64,000 bases of DNA from Mycobacteriaceae bacterium (GTDB lineage Bacteria > Actinomycetota > Actinomycetes > Mycobacteriales > Mycobacteriaceae), in NCBI GenBank assembly GCA_019245755.1, contig JAFARC010000045.1, positions 62,001-126,000 of the forward strand, read 5' to 3'. The notes under the pieces are model-generated. The model was not told where the DNA came from. It saw only the letters and a program-made list of their open reading frames with translations, and searched no databases. The position numbers and the translations under genes were made by a program. Of the stretch, positions 1-12,801 are shown piece after piece. Position 1 is the stretch's first letter; each line of letters begins with the position of its first letter.

Positions 1-1
1 C

Positions 2-1509
<1,508 letters not shown>

Positions 1510-1532
1510 GGTAGCCACGGGGGGTCTCGTCT

Positions 1533-1538
1533 TAGACT
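1533..1538 (+). promoter_or_regulatory. -10 element for leaderless transcription of the Rv2175c-like gene
   Basis: TAGACT fits the mycobacterial TANNNT -10 pattern and is followed by 7 bases before the GTG at 1546. That places the predicted transcription start on the start codon. No Shine-Dalgarno sequence precedes the GTG, which agrees with a leaderless message. Confidence 0.55.
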
Positions 1539-1870
1539 CAACGCGGTGAGCAACGTTCCGGCCGGTGACGACGTTCTGGATCCCGACGAACCGGTGTACG
1601 ACCTGTTCCGCGTTGCCGAGTTGCTGGGTGTGCCGGTGACCAAGGTGCACCAGCACCTGCGCGACGGGCACCTGGTGGGAATCCGCCGCGGCGGCGCCGT
1701 CATGGTGCCGCAGGCGTTCTTCACCGACACCGGCCACGTGGTCAAGAGCCTGCCCGGGCTGCTGGCGGTGCTGCACGACGGCGGCTACCGTGAGACCGAG
1801 ATCCTGCGCTGGTTGTTCACCGCCGACGCATCGCTGACGCTGACCCGCGATGGAACCCGGGAATCGGTAC

Positions 1871-4773
<2,903 letters not shown>

Positions 4774-4818
4774 TCAGGCCGTCGAGCTTTAGTTTGACGG
4801 CCTCAGTTTCCGGGACCT

Positions 4819-4824
4819 TATGCT
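4819..4824 (+). promoter_or_regulatory. -10 element of the metF-like gene
   Basis: TATGCT lies 6 bases before the second of two adjacent GTG codons (4831). The spacing predicts a leaderless mRNA beginning at GTG 4831 and therefore decides between the two possible starts. Confidence 0.5.
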
Positions 4825-4830
4825 GGCGTG

Positions 4831-5766
4831 GTGACGGTAGCCTCCCGGCCCACGCCTTCGGTCGTGAGCCGCCTGGCCGAGATCGGCAGGGATCGGGTGC
4901 CGTTCTCCGTGGAGTTCTACCCACCCCGCGACGAGGCCGCCGAGGCGCGGCTGTGGCGCGCGGCCCGGGCTTTCGAATCGCTGCGCCCGGCGTTTGTGTC
5001 CTGCACCTACGGCGCCGGCGGTTCCACCCGCGACCGCACCGTGCGCGTCGTGCGGGAGTTGGCCAATCAGACCACGCTGCTGCCGGTGGCGCACATGACC
5101 GCGGTCGGCCACAGCAGGGCCGAGTTACGGGCACTGGTCGGCGCTTTCGCGGACTGCGGGATCACGAACATGCTCGCGCTGCGCGGTGACCCGCAGGGCG
5201 GGGTGCACAACGAGTGGATCAAGCATCCCGAGGGCCTGGAATACGCCGTCGAGCTCGTCGAGCTGATCCGCAGCCTCGGCCAGTTCCACGTCGGGGTGGC
5301 GTCGTTTCCGGAGGGCCACCCGCGGGCGGCGGACCTGGAACAGGACACCGCCAACCTGATCGCCAAGCTTCGGGCCGGCGCCGAGTACTCGATCACCCAG
5401 ATGTTCTTCGACGTCGACGACTACCTGAGGTTGCGTGAGCGGGTGCACAAGGCCGACCCTGAGCTGGGGGAGCGCCCGATCATCCCGGGCATCATGCCGA
5501 TCACGTCATTGCGCACGGTGCGGCGACAGGTGGAGTTGTCCGGCTCGCAGCTCCCGGCCCCGCTGCTGGAGCGGCTCACCGCAGCCGCCGGAACGGGGCC
5601 GGAGGAAAACCGCGACGAGGTCCGCAAGATCGGCATCGAGCTGGCGACCGAGATGAGCGCGCGGCTGCTCGCCGAGGGTGTGCCGTGCCTGCACTTCTGC
5701 ACACTGAACTTCGCCAAGGCCACCACCGAAGTGCTGTCGAACCTCGGCGTCGCCGTTACTGCTTGA
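4831..5766 (+). CDS. Methylenetetrahydrofolate reductase-like protein (Rv2172c family)
   Basis: About 311 residues, a MetF-type TIM barrel: FSVEFYPPRDEAAE (catalytic Glu strand), FVSCTYGAGGSTRDRT, LPVAHMTAVGHSRAEL, NMLALRGDP, FHVGVASFPEGHP, SITQMFFDVDDYLRL and PGIMPI. It reduces 5,10-methylene- to 5-methyl-tetrahydrofolate, the methyl donor for MetH, which is encoded later in this window. Mycobacterial members of this subgroup are reported to act without bound flavin; I recall this from the literature and cannot read it from sequence. The gene is divergent from idsA2, and its 3' end overlaps lppM on the other strand by 11 bases. Confidence 0.88.
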   Translation: MTVASRPTPSVVSRLAEIGRDRVPFSVEFYPPRDEAAEARLWRAARAFESLRPAFVSCTYGAGGSTRDRTVRVVRELANQTTLLPVAHMTAVGHSRAELRALVGAFADCGITNMLALRGDPQGGVHNEWIKHPEGLEYAVELVELIRSLGQFHVGVASFPEGHPRAADLEQDTANLIAKLRAGAEYSITQMFFDVDDYLRLRERVHKADPELGERPIIPGIMPITSLRTVRRQVELSGSQLPAPLLERLTAAAGTGPEENRDEVRKIGIELATEMSARLLAEGVPCLHFCTLNFAKATTEVLSNLGVAVTA

Positions 5767-6481
5767 TGCCCTGGTGGTCGTGCGGCTCGGCGAACCGCGG
5801 GGACCGGTCCCGGCTCACCCAAGCCAGCACCGCGATCACGCCGGCCACCAGGAACGACGCGAAGGCCAACCAGGTCGCCGCGCCGGTGAACGAGCGCTGG
5901 CTGGGATCGGTGTAGCGGGCCTGCGCGGTCATCGTGCTGACTACACCGGGTTTGAGCTTCCACTCCACGACCGAGGTGTCGATCTGGCTGCCGTTGGTGG
6001 ACGTGACCTCGCCGGGAAACGACACCGACAGCGACACATCGGCGCTGGGATCGGTCAGCGAGGTCAGGTCGGCACGGCCCTCCAGAATCACCTGGTTGCC
6101 GGTCCGCCGCAATGACAAATCGACGCCGGCCGCGTCGTGGTTCATGTTGGCCAGCTGCGGCAACTCCGCGAACGTCAAGTCCGAGAACACGGCGGACGAC
6201 CCGACGTACCCGTCCTTGGTGTAGTCGGAGATCGCCACTTTCTGACTGAACGGCAAGTTGCCGCTGTTGAACTGGGGGCCCTTGTCGTCGGCGTCGCGCG
6301 GTTTGGCCGCGGCGGTGATCTGGCCGGACACCTTGTCGTCGGGAGAGATCGTGATCGATGCGCGGATCCGCACGCAGCCCACCGCCAGCGGGACGAGCAA
6401 GATCAGGATGAGCAGGACGAGCGCTTTGCGTGACCGAGGCGTGCGCAGCGCCGAGCCGCTCGCGCGAAGAGCAGAGGGCAC
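5756..6481 (-). CDS. lppM: Lipoprotein LppM
   Basis: About 241 residues. The n-region RTPRSRK, hydrophobic core VLLILILLVPL and lipobox AVGC (Cys near residue 31) mark a signal peptidase II substrate. The exported domain begins with VRIRASITISPDDKVSGQI. A C-terminal membrane segment (AATWLAFASFLVAGVIAVLAWV) is followed by a short basic tail. It matches Rv2171; M. tuberculosis LppM has been linked to phagosome trafficking. GTG 6481 gives a normal signal peptide. The first 11 codons are encoded by a copy of the 33-bp repeat found in front of murG, so the signal peptide n-region appears to derive from repeat sequence. Confidence 0.87.
   Translation of the reverse strand: MPSALRASGSALRTPRSRKALVLLILILLVPLAVGCVRIRASITISPDDKVSGQITAAAKPRDADDKGPQFNSGNLPFSQKVAISDYTKDGYVGSSAVFSDLTFAELPQLANMNHDAAGVDLSLRRTGNQVILEGRADLTSLTDPSADVSLSVSFPGEVTSTNGSQIDTSVVEWKLKPGVVSTMTAQARYTDPSQRSFTGAATWLAFASFLVAGVIAVLAWVSRDRSPRFAEPHDHQGIKQ
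6448..6480. repeat. Isolated copy of the ftsW-murG 33-bp repeat
   Basis: Aligned by eye with the third murG unit (19908-19940), this segment matches at 28 of 33 positions, including the shared core CGCGAAGAGCAGAGG. It covers the start codon region of lppM on the minus strand. The two loci are over 13 kb apart, so this is a dispersed repeat. Confidence 0.7.
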
Positions 6482-6527
6482 GGGGTCATCGTGCCAGACG
6501 CGGCGGCTCGGCGGCACGGCAGCGGTG

Positions 6528-7127
6528 TTACAAGGGCAGCGGGCGGCCCAGGATCGCGAATGCGCGGGGATCACCGGCGAAGTGGTGGCCACGGATAATG
6601 TCGATGAAGCCCAGCCGCCGGTACAACCGCCACGCCCGGTTGTCCTCGCCGCGTATCTCCGGCGTGGACAGCAGCACATTACGCTCGCCGCGGCCGGTCA
6701 ATAGCCGGCGGACCAGCGCCTCACCGAGGCCGCGGCCCTGAGCCCGCGGATGGATGTGCACCTCGGTCAGCTCGAAGTAGCTCGCCAGCAGCGAGCCGAT
6801 CTCGGTCTGGGCCAGCCCGGCTCGCCGAAGCCCCTGCACCACCTGCTGCTGCCACCACTGATCCGGGGCGCCGCAGTAGCCGTAGGCGACCCCGAGCATC
6901 GGGGCGCCGGTCAGCAGGTGCGGCGGCGGCTCGGCGCCGGTCGCGCCGGGAATATCGACGGCGGCGACCGCCCGCCAGCCCTGGCGGCGGCTGTGCTCGA
7001 TCCACATCGACGCACGCTGATCCTCGGTGCCGCGCGGATAGCGCATCGCGTCGACATAGATCGCCAATGCGTCGCCGAGCCGGCGCTGCATGTCGTGTGG
7101 CGACAGATCGATGAGAAATGTCGCCAA
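6528..7127 (-). CDS. GNAT-family acetyltransferase (Rv2170-like)
   Basis: 199 residues. The GNAT core is at the C-terminal half: ELTEVHIHPRAQGRGLGEALVRRLL, the acetyl-CoA loop (R/Q-x-x-G-x-G/A), then NVLLSTPEIRGEDNRAWRLYRRLGF. The N-terminal half is mycobacterium-specific. It matches Rv2170, for which lysine acetylation of isocitrate dehydrogenase has been reported; the substrate here is inferred only from that. The gene lies 46 bases upstream of lppM and could be co-transcribed with it. Confidence 0.85.
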   Translation of the reverse strand: MATFLIDLSPHDMQRRLGDALAIYVDAMRYPRGTEDQRASMWIEHSRRQGWRAVAAVDIPGATGAEPPPHLLTGAPMLGVAYGYCGAPDQWWQQQVVQGLRRAGLAQTEIGSLLASYFELTEVHIHPRAQGRGLGEALVRRLLTGRGERNVLLSTPEIRGEDNRAWRLYRRLGFIDIIRGHHFAGDPRAFAILGRPLPL

Positions 7128-7369
7128 ATCTGGCTGCCTCTCGTGAAAGCGGTCTTGTCGGATTTCGCTGCGCGGTTTGTTTCAAGGCCATTATCTGCGT
7201 GCTCGGTCAGCCGATCGCCACCTGTGTCCGCCGCCAGAATCTGCGGCCGAAGTAGGTGGTACGGCGCGGATAGTGCTCGTATCATGACTGTCAGTCGCCC
7301 GAAATTGCGGGTGACCACATCGAATAGGATTCGGCAGAATCCGAGCCGGCGGCGGCAAGGAGGGACGCG

Positions 7370-7765
7370 ATGCCACTCTCCGACCACGAGCAGCGCATGC
7401 TCGACCAGATCGAGAGCGCGCTCTATGCCGAGGATCCCAAGTTCGCCTCAAGTGTCCGCGGGGGGGGCCTGCGCGCGCCGACGACCCGCCGCCGAATCCA
7501 GGGCGCCGCGCTGTTCGTGATCGGCCTGGCGATGTTGGTGTCCGGTGTCGCGTTCAAGGCCACGATGATTGGCAGCTTCCCGATCCTCTCGGTCTTCGGC
7601 TTTCTGGTGATGTTCGCAGGCGTGGTGTTCGCGATCACCGGGCCGCGGCTGTCCAAGGCCGGCGACCGCTCGGCGCCCGGCTCGCGCCAGGGCCGCGGCA
7701 AGGGACCTGGCGGATCGTTCACCAGCCGGATGGAGGACCGCTTCCGGCGCCGGTTCGACGAATAG
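7370..7765 (+). CDS. DUF3040 membrane protein (Rv2169c-like)
   Basis: 131 residues. It starts with the DUF3040 signature LSDHEQRMLDQIESALYAEDPKFASSVR, then two close membrane segments (GAALFVIGLAMLVSGVAF and SVFGFLVMFAGVVFAITG), and a basic tail ending RMEDRFRRRFDE. Function unknown; a role near the envelope is inferred only from topology and position. A good ribosome site (AAGGAGGG) precedes ATG 7370. The 242-base gap before it contains TATCAT at 7280-7285, a plausible -10. Confidence 0.85.
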   Translation: MPLSDHEQRMLDQIESALYAEDPKFASSVRGGGLRAPTTRRRIQGAALFVIGLAMLVSGVAFKATMIGSFPILSVFGFLVMFAGVVFAITGPRLSKAGDRSAPGSRQGRGKGPGGSFTSRMEDRFRRRFDE

Positions 7766-7782
7766 CCGCAGCGCTGCGCTGA

Positions 7783-7812
7783 GGGGTAGCCCGCCGGGCT
7801 GCCCCTTTTTTT
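7783..7812 (+). terminator. Rho-independent terminator after the DUF3040 gene
   Basis: A 10-bp stem (GGGGTAGCCC / GGGCTGCCCC, one G-U pair) with a 3-base loop is followed by seven T residues. It separates the DUF3040 gene from the mraZ promoter region. Textbook intrinsic terminators are uncommon in mycobacteria. Confidence 0.9.
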
Positions 7813-7979
7813 GGTGCCTCTTCGCGGTCGGGCTGCGTCGGGTGGCGTGTTGCGGCGTGGTTGTGGCGTGGTTGTGGCTCTTTGTGCCGTTTCTGGTGAG
7901 CCAGGTGGGCTCATCGGCCGGGCGTGAGGGCGGGAAGTGGTGGACACGACCTGTGTGCTGCTATCCTTTCAACCACACG

Positions 7980-8009
7980 GTGGGGGATTGTGGGGTAAAG
8001 TGGCGGACA
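7980..8009 (+). promoter_or_regulatory. MraZ-box array upstream of mraZ
   Basis: Three direct copies begin exactly 10 bases apart: GTGGGGGATT, GTGGGGTAAA, GTGGCGGACA. GTGG-type repeats with helical spacing upstream of mraZ are the known MraZ binding sites in other bacteria, so autoregulation of the dcw cluster is inferred. TAAAGT (7996-8001), a possible -10, falls inside the array, and TATCCT (7962-7967) is a second candidate. The 213 bases between the terminator and this array hold nothing else I recognise. Confidence 0.75.
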
Positions 8010-8051
8010 TCGGGGCCGTGGGCTCCGTGGGCGTGACAGGAGGTCGTCGAG

Positions 8052-8483
8052 ATGTTCCTCGGCACCTACACGCCCAGGCTCGACGACAAGGGGCGGCTCA
8101 CGTTGCCCGCGAAGTTCCGCGATGCGTTGGCAGGAGGGTTGATGGTCACCAAGAGTCAAGACCACAGCCTGGCCGTGTATCCGCGGGCGCAGTTCGAGCA
8201 ACTGGCGCGGCGTGCGGCCAGCGCGTCGCGGAGCAACCCGGAGGCGCGGGCCTTCCTGCGCAGCCTGGCGGCCGCCACCGACGAGCAACACCCCGACGCC
8301 CAAGGCCGGATCACCCTGTCGGCCGACCACCGGCGCTACGCGAACCTGTCGAAAGACTGCGTGGTGATCGGATCGGTTGACTACCTGGAGATCTGGGACG
8401 ATGCGGCCTGGCAGGAGTACCAGCAGGCGCACGAAGAGAACTTCTCCGCGGCCAGCGATGAAACACTGCGCGACATCATTTGA
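8052..8483 (+). CDS. mraZ: Transcriptional regulator MraZ
   Basis: 143 residues, standard MraZ length. Two AbrB-like double repeats are seen: [23 protein letters not shown] near residues 2-24 and [26 protein letters not shown] near 84-109. The DxKGR and DxQGR motifs of the family are both present. In other bacteria MraZ forms a ring-shaped oligomer and represses the dcw operon by binding direct repeats in its own promoter; matching repeats lie just upstream here. AGGAGGT (8038-8044) precedes ATG 8052. It is the first gene of the cluster. Confidence 0.96.
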   Translation: MFLGTYTPRLDDKGRLTLPAKFRDALAGGLMVTKSQDHSLAVYPRAQFEQLARRAASASRSNPEARAFLRSLAAATDEQHPDAQGRITLSADHRRYANLSKDCVVIGSVDYLEIWDDAAWQEYQQAHEENFSAASDETLRDII

Positions 8484-8613
8484 CCGGCATGCCCGTGCAT
8501 CGTGGCCTCTGCCCGATCCGACCCTGGCGTACTTCCCCAACGCCAGGTGCGGCAAATCGGACAGGGACCCCGGTGTACGGGCGTCCCGCCGGCAACAACG
8601 CGGAGGTGCGGCG

Positions 8614-9609
8614 GTGGCTGACGACACAGGCGATTTCGGCCACGTCCCCGTGCTGCCCGACCGATGCGTGCAGTTGCTCAGGCCGGCGCTGACCCGGCGC
8701 AGCCCCGACGGGTCGGGCGCGCTGCTGGTCGACGCCACGCTCGGCGCGGGCGGACACGCAGAACGGTTCCTGACCGAACTGCCCGGTTTGCGGATGCTCG
8801 GCTTGGACCGCGACCCGGATGCGTTGTGGGCTGCCGGGGAGCGGCTGACGCCGTTCGGGAACCGCGCCGCGGTGGTCCGGACCCGGTTCGACGCGCTGGC
8901 CGCGGTCCTGACCCAGTGCGGCTTCGGCACAACCGAATCCATCGACGGAGCGCTGTTCGACCTCGGTGTGTCATCGATGCAGCTGGACCGGACCGAGCGG
9001 GGGTTCTCTTATGCCGCCGACGCGCCGCTGGACATGCGGATGGATCCCGATGCGACGGTGACCGCGGCAGACATCGTCAACACCTACGACGAGGCCGCGC
9101 TGGTCGACATCCTGCGGCGATTCGGCGAAGAGCGGTTCGCTCATCGCATCGCCGCGCAGGTGGCGCGGCGCCGCTCGAAGAGGCCGTTCACCCGCACCGG
9201 CGAGCTGGTGGAGTTGCTGTACGAGACCATTCCGGCGCCGGCGCGGCGCAGCGGGGGCCATCCGGCCAAGCGCACCTTCCAGGCTTTGCGGATCGCCGTC
9301 AACGGTGAACTCGAGTCGCTGCGCGACGCGCTGCCCGCGGCCATGGCGGCGCTGGTGCCCGGCGGCCGCATCGTCGTGATGGCTTACCAATCCCTGGAAG
9401 ACCGGATCGTCAAGAACCTTTTCGCATCCGCGGTGGCATCGCGGACGCCGCCGGGCCTGCCGGTGGAATTGCCCGGTCACGAACCACAATTCGTCGCCCT
9501 CACCCGCGGCGCCGAGCGAGCCGGCGCCGAGGAGGTGCGACACAACCCGCGCAGCGCCGCTGTGCGGCTGCGAGCGGTGGAAAAGGTTGCCAGGGAGGAC
9601 GATCGATGA
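8614..9609 (+). CDS. rsmH: 16S rRNA (cytosine(1402)-N(4))-methyltransferase RsmH
   Basis: About 331 residues from GTG 8614, which has GGAGG 7 bases upstream. The enzyme methylates N4 of C1402 in 16S rRNA using S-adenosylmethionine. Motifs: GHVPVL at the N-terminus, the SAM-binding strand [65 protein letters not shown] and [10 protein letters not shown]. The frame is open further upstream with peptide [15 protein letters not shown], which resembles the annotated N-terminus of the M. tuberculosis protein as I remember it, but no usual start codon is in frame between there and mraZ. The stop overlaps the ftsL start (ATGA). Confidence 0.94.
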   Translation: MADDTGDFGHVPVLPDRCVQLLRPALTRRSPDGSGALLVDATLGAGGHAERFLTELPGLRMLGLDRDPDALWAAGERLTPFGNRAAVVRTRFDALAAVLTQCGFGTTESIDGALFDLGVSSMQLDRTERGFSYAADAPLDMRMDPDATVTAADIVNTYDEAALVDILRRFGEERFAHRIAAQVARRRSKRPFTRTGELVELLYETIPAPARRSGGHPAKRTFQALRIAVNGELESLRDALPAAMAALVPGGRIVVMAYQSLEDRIVKNLFASAVASRTPPGLPVELPGHEPQFVALTRGAERAGAEEVRHNPRSAAVRLRAVEKVAREDDR

Positions 9610-10778
9610 AGGCCGACCGTCAGGCGAGGGGCCGCGAATCGCGGCGGGGCGAATCGCGGCGAAGTGACCGGGATCGCAGATCGCGGCTCGGCAGTGGGCA
9701 TCCCGAATCGCGGCGCGGGGACTTGGGTCGCGAGGACTTCGGTGGCGAAAACTTGGGCGGCGACGAGCTGGGCCGCGGGGACTTGGGCCGCGAGGACTTG
9801 GGCCGCGAGGACGAGCGGCCGCGGACCGAGCGCGCCGATCGCGACGCGGCCCGCGGCGGTGTACGCCGGTCGGCCGAACCGGGAGCCCGGGCGCGACGCG
9901 CACCGCGCGCCAAGGGGAGCCAAGCGCGCGAGCAGCGGCCCGTCCGCTCCGGGCCGCCAACCACCCCGATCCGTCGGCCCGCCAAACCCAGCAGTACCAC
10001 CCAGGCGAAGGTCCGCGCCAAAGCGCGAAAAGCTAAGGCACCCAAGGCTGTCAGGATGCCGCTGCGGGAGCGGATCATCGAGAGCCTGGCTTCGATCGAC
10101 CTGCGGCCGCGCACCCTGGTCGCAAAGGTGCCGTTCGTGGTTCTGGTCATCGGCTCGCTCGGACTCGGGCTGGGCGCGACGCTGTGGTTGTCCACCGCCT
10201 CCGCCGAACGCTCCTATCAGCTTGGCAACGCGCGGGAAACCAGCCGCCTGCTGACCCAGCAGAAGGAGGCGCTCGAGCGCGACGTGCTGGAGGCGCAATC
10301 GGCGCCGGCACTGGCCGAGGCGGCGCGCAATCTCGGCATGATCCCGTCCCGGGACACCGCGCACCTGGTGCAGGATCCGTCCGGCAACTGGATCGTGGTG
10401 GGCAAGCCGAAGCCGGCCGATGGTGCGCCGCCGCCCCCGCTGAACACCAAACTGCCCGACCCGACGCCGCCGCCGCCCCCGGTGAACCACACGGAAGTGC
10501 CTGTCCTGGTTCCCGCACCCGGAGCCACCGCATTGGCGGCACCGGTAGGTCCGGGCGCCGCGCCAGCTGCCCCGGCGGGGCCTGAGGTGCCGCTCCACAT
10601 GCCCGGGCAGGGGGACCAGCCGCCGCCGGCGGCGGCGCCCGTGGTCCCGGTGGGACCGGCTGCGCCGGTGGAAGTGGCGCCGCCCGACGCGCCGCAGCCG
10701 GCAAATCCACCGACTCCGCCCCCCGGCGGAGAACAATTCAGCGGCGTGGCACCCCCGACAGCTGGCCCGGCGACGTGA
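9606..10778 (+). CDS. ftsL: FtsL-like cell division protein with repetitive N-terminus
   Basis: 390 residues, bitopic. The cytoplasmic N-terminal region (about 1-170) is very rich in Arg/Glu/Asp and Gly, including DLGRE-type repeats, then a basic Lys/Arg/Ala stretch. A membrane segment ([21 protein letters not shown], about 178-198) is followed by a leucine-zipper-like coiled coil ([25 protein letters not shown]) typical of FtsL and a long Pro/Ala-rich tail. It matches Rv2164c by position and plan. FtsL bridges FtsQ and FtsW-FtsI in the septal complex. Overlaps rsmH and pbpB by four bases on each side. The low-complexity N-terminus is longer than usual. Confidence 0.88.
   Translation: MKADRQARGRESRRGESRRSDRDRRSRLGSGHPESRRGDLGREDFGGENLGGDELGRGDLGREDLGREDERPRTERADRDAARGGVRRSAEPGARARRAPRAKGSQAREQRPVRSGPPTTPIRRPAKPSSTTQAKVRAKARKAKAPKAVRMPLRERIIESLASIDLRPRTLVAKVPFVVLVIGSLGLGLGATLWLSTASAERSYQLGNARETSRLLTQQKEALERDVLEAQSAPALAEAARNLGMIPSRDTAHLVQDPSGNWIVVGKPKPADGAPPPPLNTKLPDPTPPPPPVNHTEVPVLVPAPGATALAAPVGPGAAPAAPAGPEVPLHMPGQGDQPPPAAAPVVPVGPAAPVEVAPPDAPQPANPPTPPPGGEQFSGVAPPTAGPAT
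9713..9812. repeat. 15-bp tandem repeat inside the ftsL N-terminal coding region
   Basis: Units close to GGCCGCGAGGACTTG recur about six times, with diverged units between. They encode the pentapeptide Gly-Arg-Glu-Asp-Leu and variants. The unit is a multiple of three, so copy number change keeps the frame. Confidence 0.75.
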
Positions 10779-12730
10779 GCCGCGGCGATCGTTCCCGGGA
10801 CGGCCGGGGGCGAGCCGCGCGGCCTGGTGGCTCGGGCGCCCGGGCCAAGCGCCCGGCAACGCATCAGCACACCGAGCCGCGCTCGGCGCGCGCCCGTCGC
10901 ACCCGCGCAGTCGTCGAGGCCACCGCGCAGGGGGCCTCCTTCGTCGCGCGGCACCGAACCGGCAACGCGGTGATCCTGCTGCTGCTGATCGTGGCGGCCG
11001 CGCAGCTGTTCAACCTGCAGGTGCCCCATGCCGCCGGGCTGCGCGCCGAGGCCGCGGGACAGTTGATGGTCACCGACATCGAGAAGGCGGTGCGGGGCAG
11101 CATCGTCGACCGCAACCTCAACAAGCTGGCGTTCACCATCGAGGCCCGCGCGCTGACGTTTCAGCCGGTCAAGATCCGCAAGCAGCTGGACGAGGCGCGC
11201 CAGAAAAAGCACGGCGCCCCCGACCCTGCGCAGCGACTCCACGACATCGCCGCCGAGGTCAGCTCGAAGCTGAACAACCACCCCGACTACGCCACCGTGC
11301 TGAAGAAGCTGCAGAGCAACGAAACGTTCGTCTACCTGGCGCGGGCGGTGGATCCGGCGATCGCGACCGCGATCACGACGAAGTTCCCCGAGGTCGGTGT
11401 GGAACGTCAGGATCTGCGCCAATACCCGGGCGGATCGCTGGCGGCGAACATCGTCGGCGGTATCGACTGGGACGGTCACGGGCTGCTCGGTCTCGAGGAT
11501 GCGATGGACGGCGTGCTGGCCGGGACCGACGGCTCGATCACCTACGACAGGGGCTCCGACGGCGTGGTGATACCGGGCAGCTACCGCAACCGCCACGACG
11601 CCGTCAACGGCGCCACGGTACAGCTGACCCTCGACGACGACATCCAGTTCTACGTCCAGCAGCAGGTTCAGCAGGCAAAAGACCTGTCCGGGGCGCGCAA
11701 CGTCTCGGCCGTGGTGCTCGACGCCAAGACCGCTGAGGTGCTGGCGATGGCCAACGACAACACGTTCGACCCGTCCCAGGACATCGGACGACAGGGCGAC
11801 AAGCAGCTGGGCAACCTTACGGTGTCGTCGCCGTTCGAGCCGGGGTCGGTCAACAAAGTCGTCACCGCATCGTCGGTGATCGAGTTCGGGCTCACCAATC
11901 CGGACGAGGTGCTCTCGGTGCCCGGCTCGATCAACATGGGCGGGGTCAACGTCCACGACGCCTGGAATCACGGGGTGATGCCCTACACCACCACCGGCGT
12001 CTTCGGGAAGTCCTCGAACGTCGGCACCCTGATGCTCGCGCAGCGTGTCGGCCCACAGCGCTACGCGGACATGCTGGCCAAGTTCGGCCTCGGTCAGCGC
12101 ACCGGCGTCGGGCTGCCCGGCGAAAGCGCCGGGCTGGTGCCGCCCATCGATCAGTGGTCGGGCAGCACATTTTCCAATCTGCCTATTGGACAAGGGCTTT
12201 CGATGACCTTGTTGCAGATGACCGGCATGTATCAGACCATCGCCAATGACGGCCTGCGGATGCCGCCGCGCATCATCAAGTCCATCACCACGCCCGACGG
12301 CAAACACACCGAAGAACCACGGCCAGAGGGTATTCGGGTGGTGTCTGCGCAGACCGCGCAGACGGTGCGCAACATGCTGCGCGCGGTCGTGCAGCGCGAC
12401 CCGATGGGCTACCAGCAGGGCACCGGTCCGCAGGCGGCCGTCGACGGATATCAGATATCCGGTAAGACCGGCACCGCACAGCAGATCAACCCCGCATGCG
12501 GCTGCTACTTCGACAACGTCTACTGGATCACGTTCGCCGGGATGGCGACCACCGACGATCCCCGCTACGTCGTCGGCATCATGATGGACAACCCGCAGCG
12601 CGCGGCTGACGGCAGGCCGGGTTCATCGGCCGCCCCGCTGTTCCACAACATCGCGTCCTGGCTGCTGCAGCGCGAGAACGTGCCATTGTCGCCGGATCCC
12701 GGCCCGCCTCTGACGCTGCAAGCGACCTGA
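10775..12730 (+). CDS. pbpB: Penicillin-binding protein PbpB (FtsI/PBP3), septal transpeptidase
   Basis: 651 residues. A basic cytoplasmic N-terminus, one membrane segment (NAVILLLLIVAAAQLFNLQV), the PBP dimerisation domain (RGSIVDRNLNKLAFT onward) and the transpeptidase domain. Active-site motifs are complete: SVNK with Ser358, SSN in FGKSSNVGT, and KTG at 564-566. The enzyme cross-links septal peptidoglycan with FtsW as its polymerase partner. The start overlaps ftsL as GTGA. In M. tuberculosis, PE_PGRS38 and Rv2161c-Rv2159c separate pbpB from murE; here only 71 bases do. Confidence 0.96.
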   Translation: MSRGDRSRDGRGRAARPGGSGARAKRPATHQHTEPRSARARRTRAVVEATAQGASFVARHRTGNAVILLLLIVAAAQLFNLQVPHAAGLRAEAAGQLMVTDIEKAVRGSIVDRNLNKLAFTIEARALTFQPVKIRKQLDEARQKKHGAPDPAQRLHDIAAEVSSKLNNHPDYATVLKKLQSNETFVYLARAVDPAIATAITTKFPEVGVERQDLRQYPGGSLAANIVGGIDWDGHGLLGLEDAMDGVLAGTDGSITYDRGSDGVVIPGSYRNRHDAVNGATVQLTLDDDIQFYVQQQVQQAKDLSGARNVSAVVLDAKTAEVLAMANDNTFDPSQDIGRQGDKQLGNLTVSSPFEPGSVNKVVTASSVIEFGLTNPDEVLSVPGSINMGGVNVHDAWNHGVMPYTTTGVFGKSSNVGTLMLAQRVGPQRYADMLAKFGLGQRTGVGLPGESAGLVPPIDQWSGSTFSNLPIGQGLSMTLLQMTGMYQTIANDGLRMPPRIIKSITTPDGKHTEEPRPEGIRVVSAQTAQTVRNMLRAVVQRDPMGYQQGTGPQAAVDGYQISGKTGTAQQINPACGCYFDNVYWITFAGMATTDDPRYVVGIMMDNPQRAADGRPGSSAAPLFHNIASWLLQRENVPLSPDPGPPLTLQAT

Positions 12731-12801
12731 TCGGGAGCGATTCTCCGCCGCCGGGCCGGTAGTGTGTCATCGCCTAGGAGCCGGACGGAGGTGAGTTGGT
12801 G

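Noticed and set aside
8377..8613. Extending rsmH upstream into mraZ (ATG 8377)
   Set aside because: The extension overlaps mraZ in another frame. GTG 8614 has a well-spaced GGAGG, although part of the extension resembles the annotated M. tuberculosis N-terminus.
10217..12307. A 696-codon open frame antisense to ftsL and pbpB, and similar long antisense frames (for example 14840-16771, 2693-3805)
   Set aside because: High GC makes third-position bias create long open frames on the opposite strand. They translate to His/Arg/Gly-rich sequence with no family motifs, whereas the sense genes are certain.
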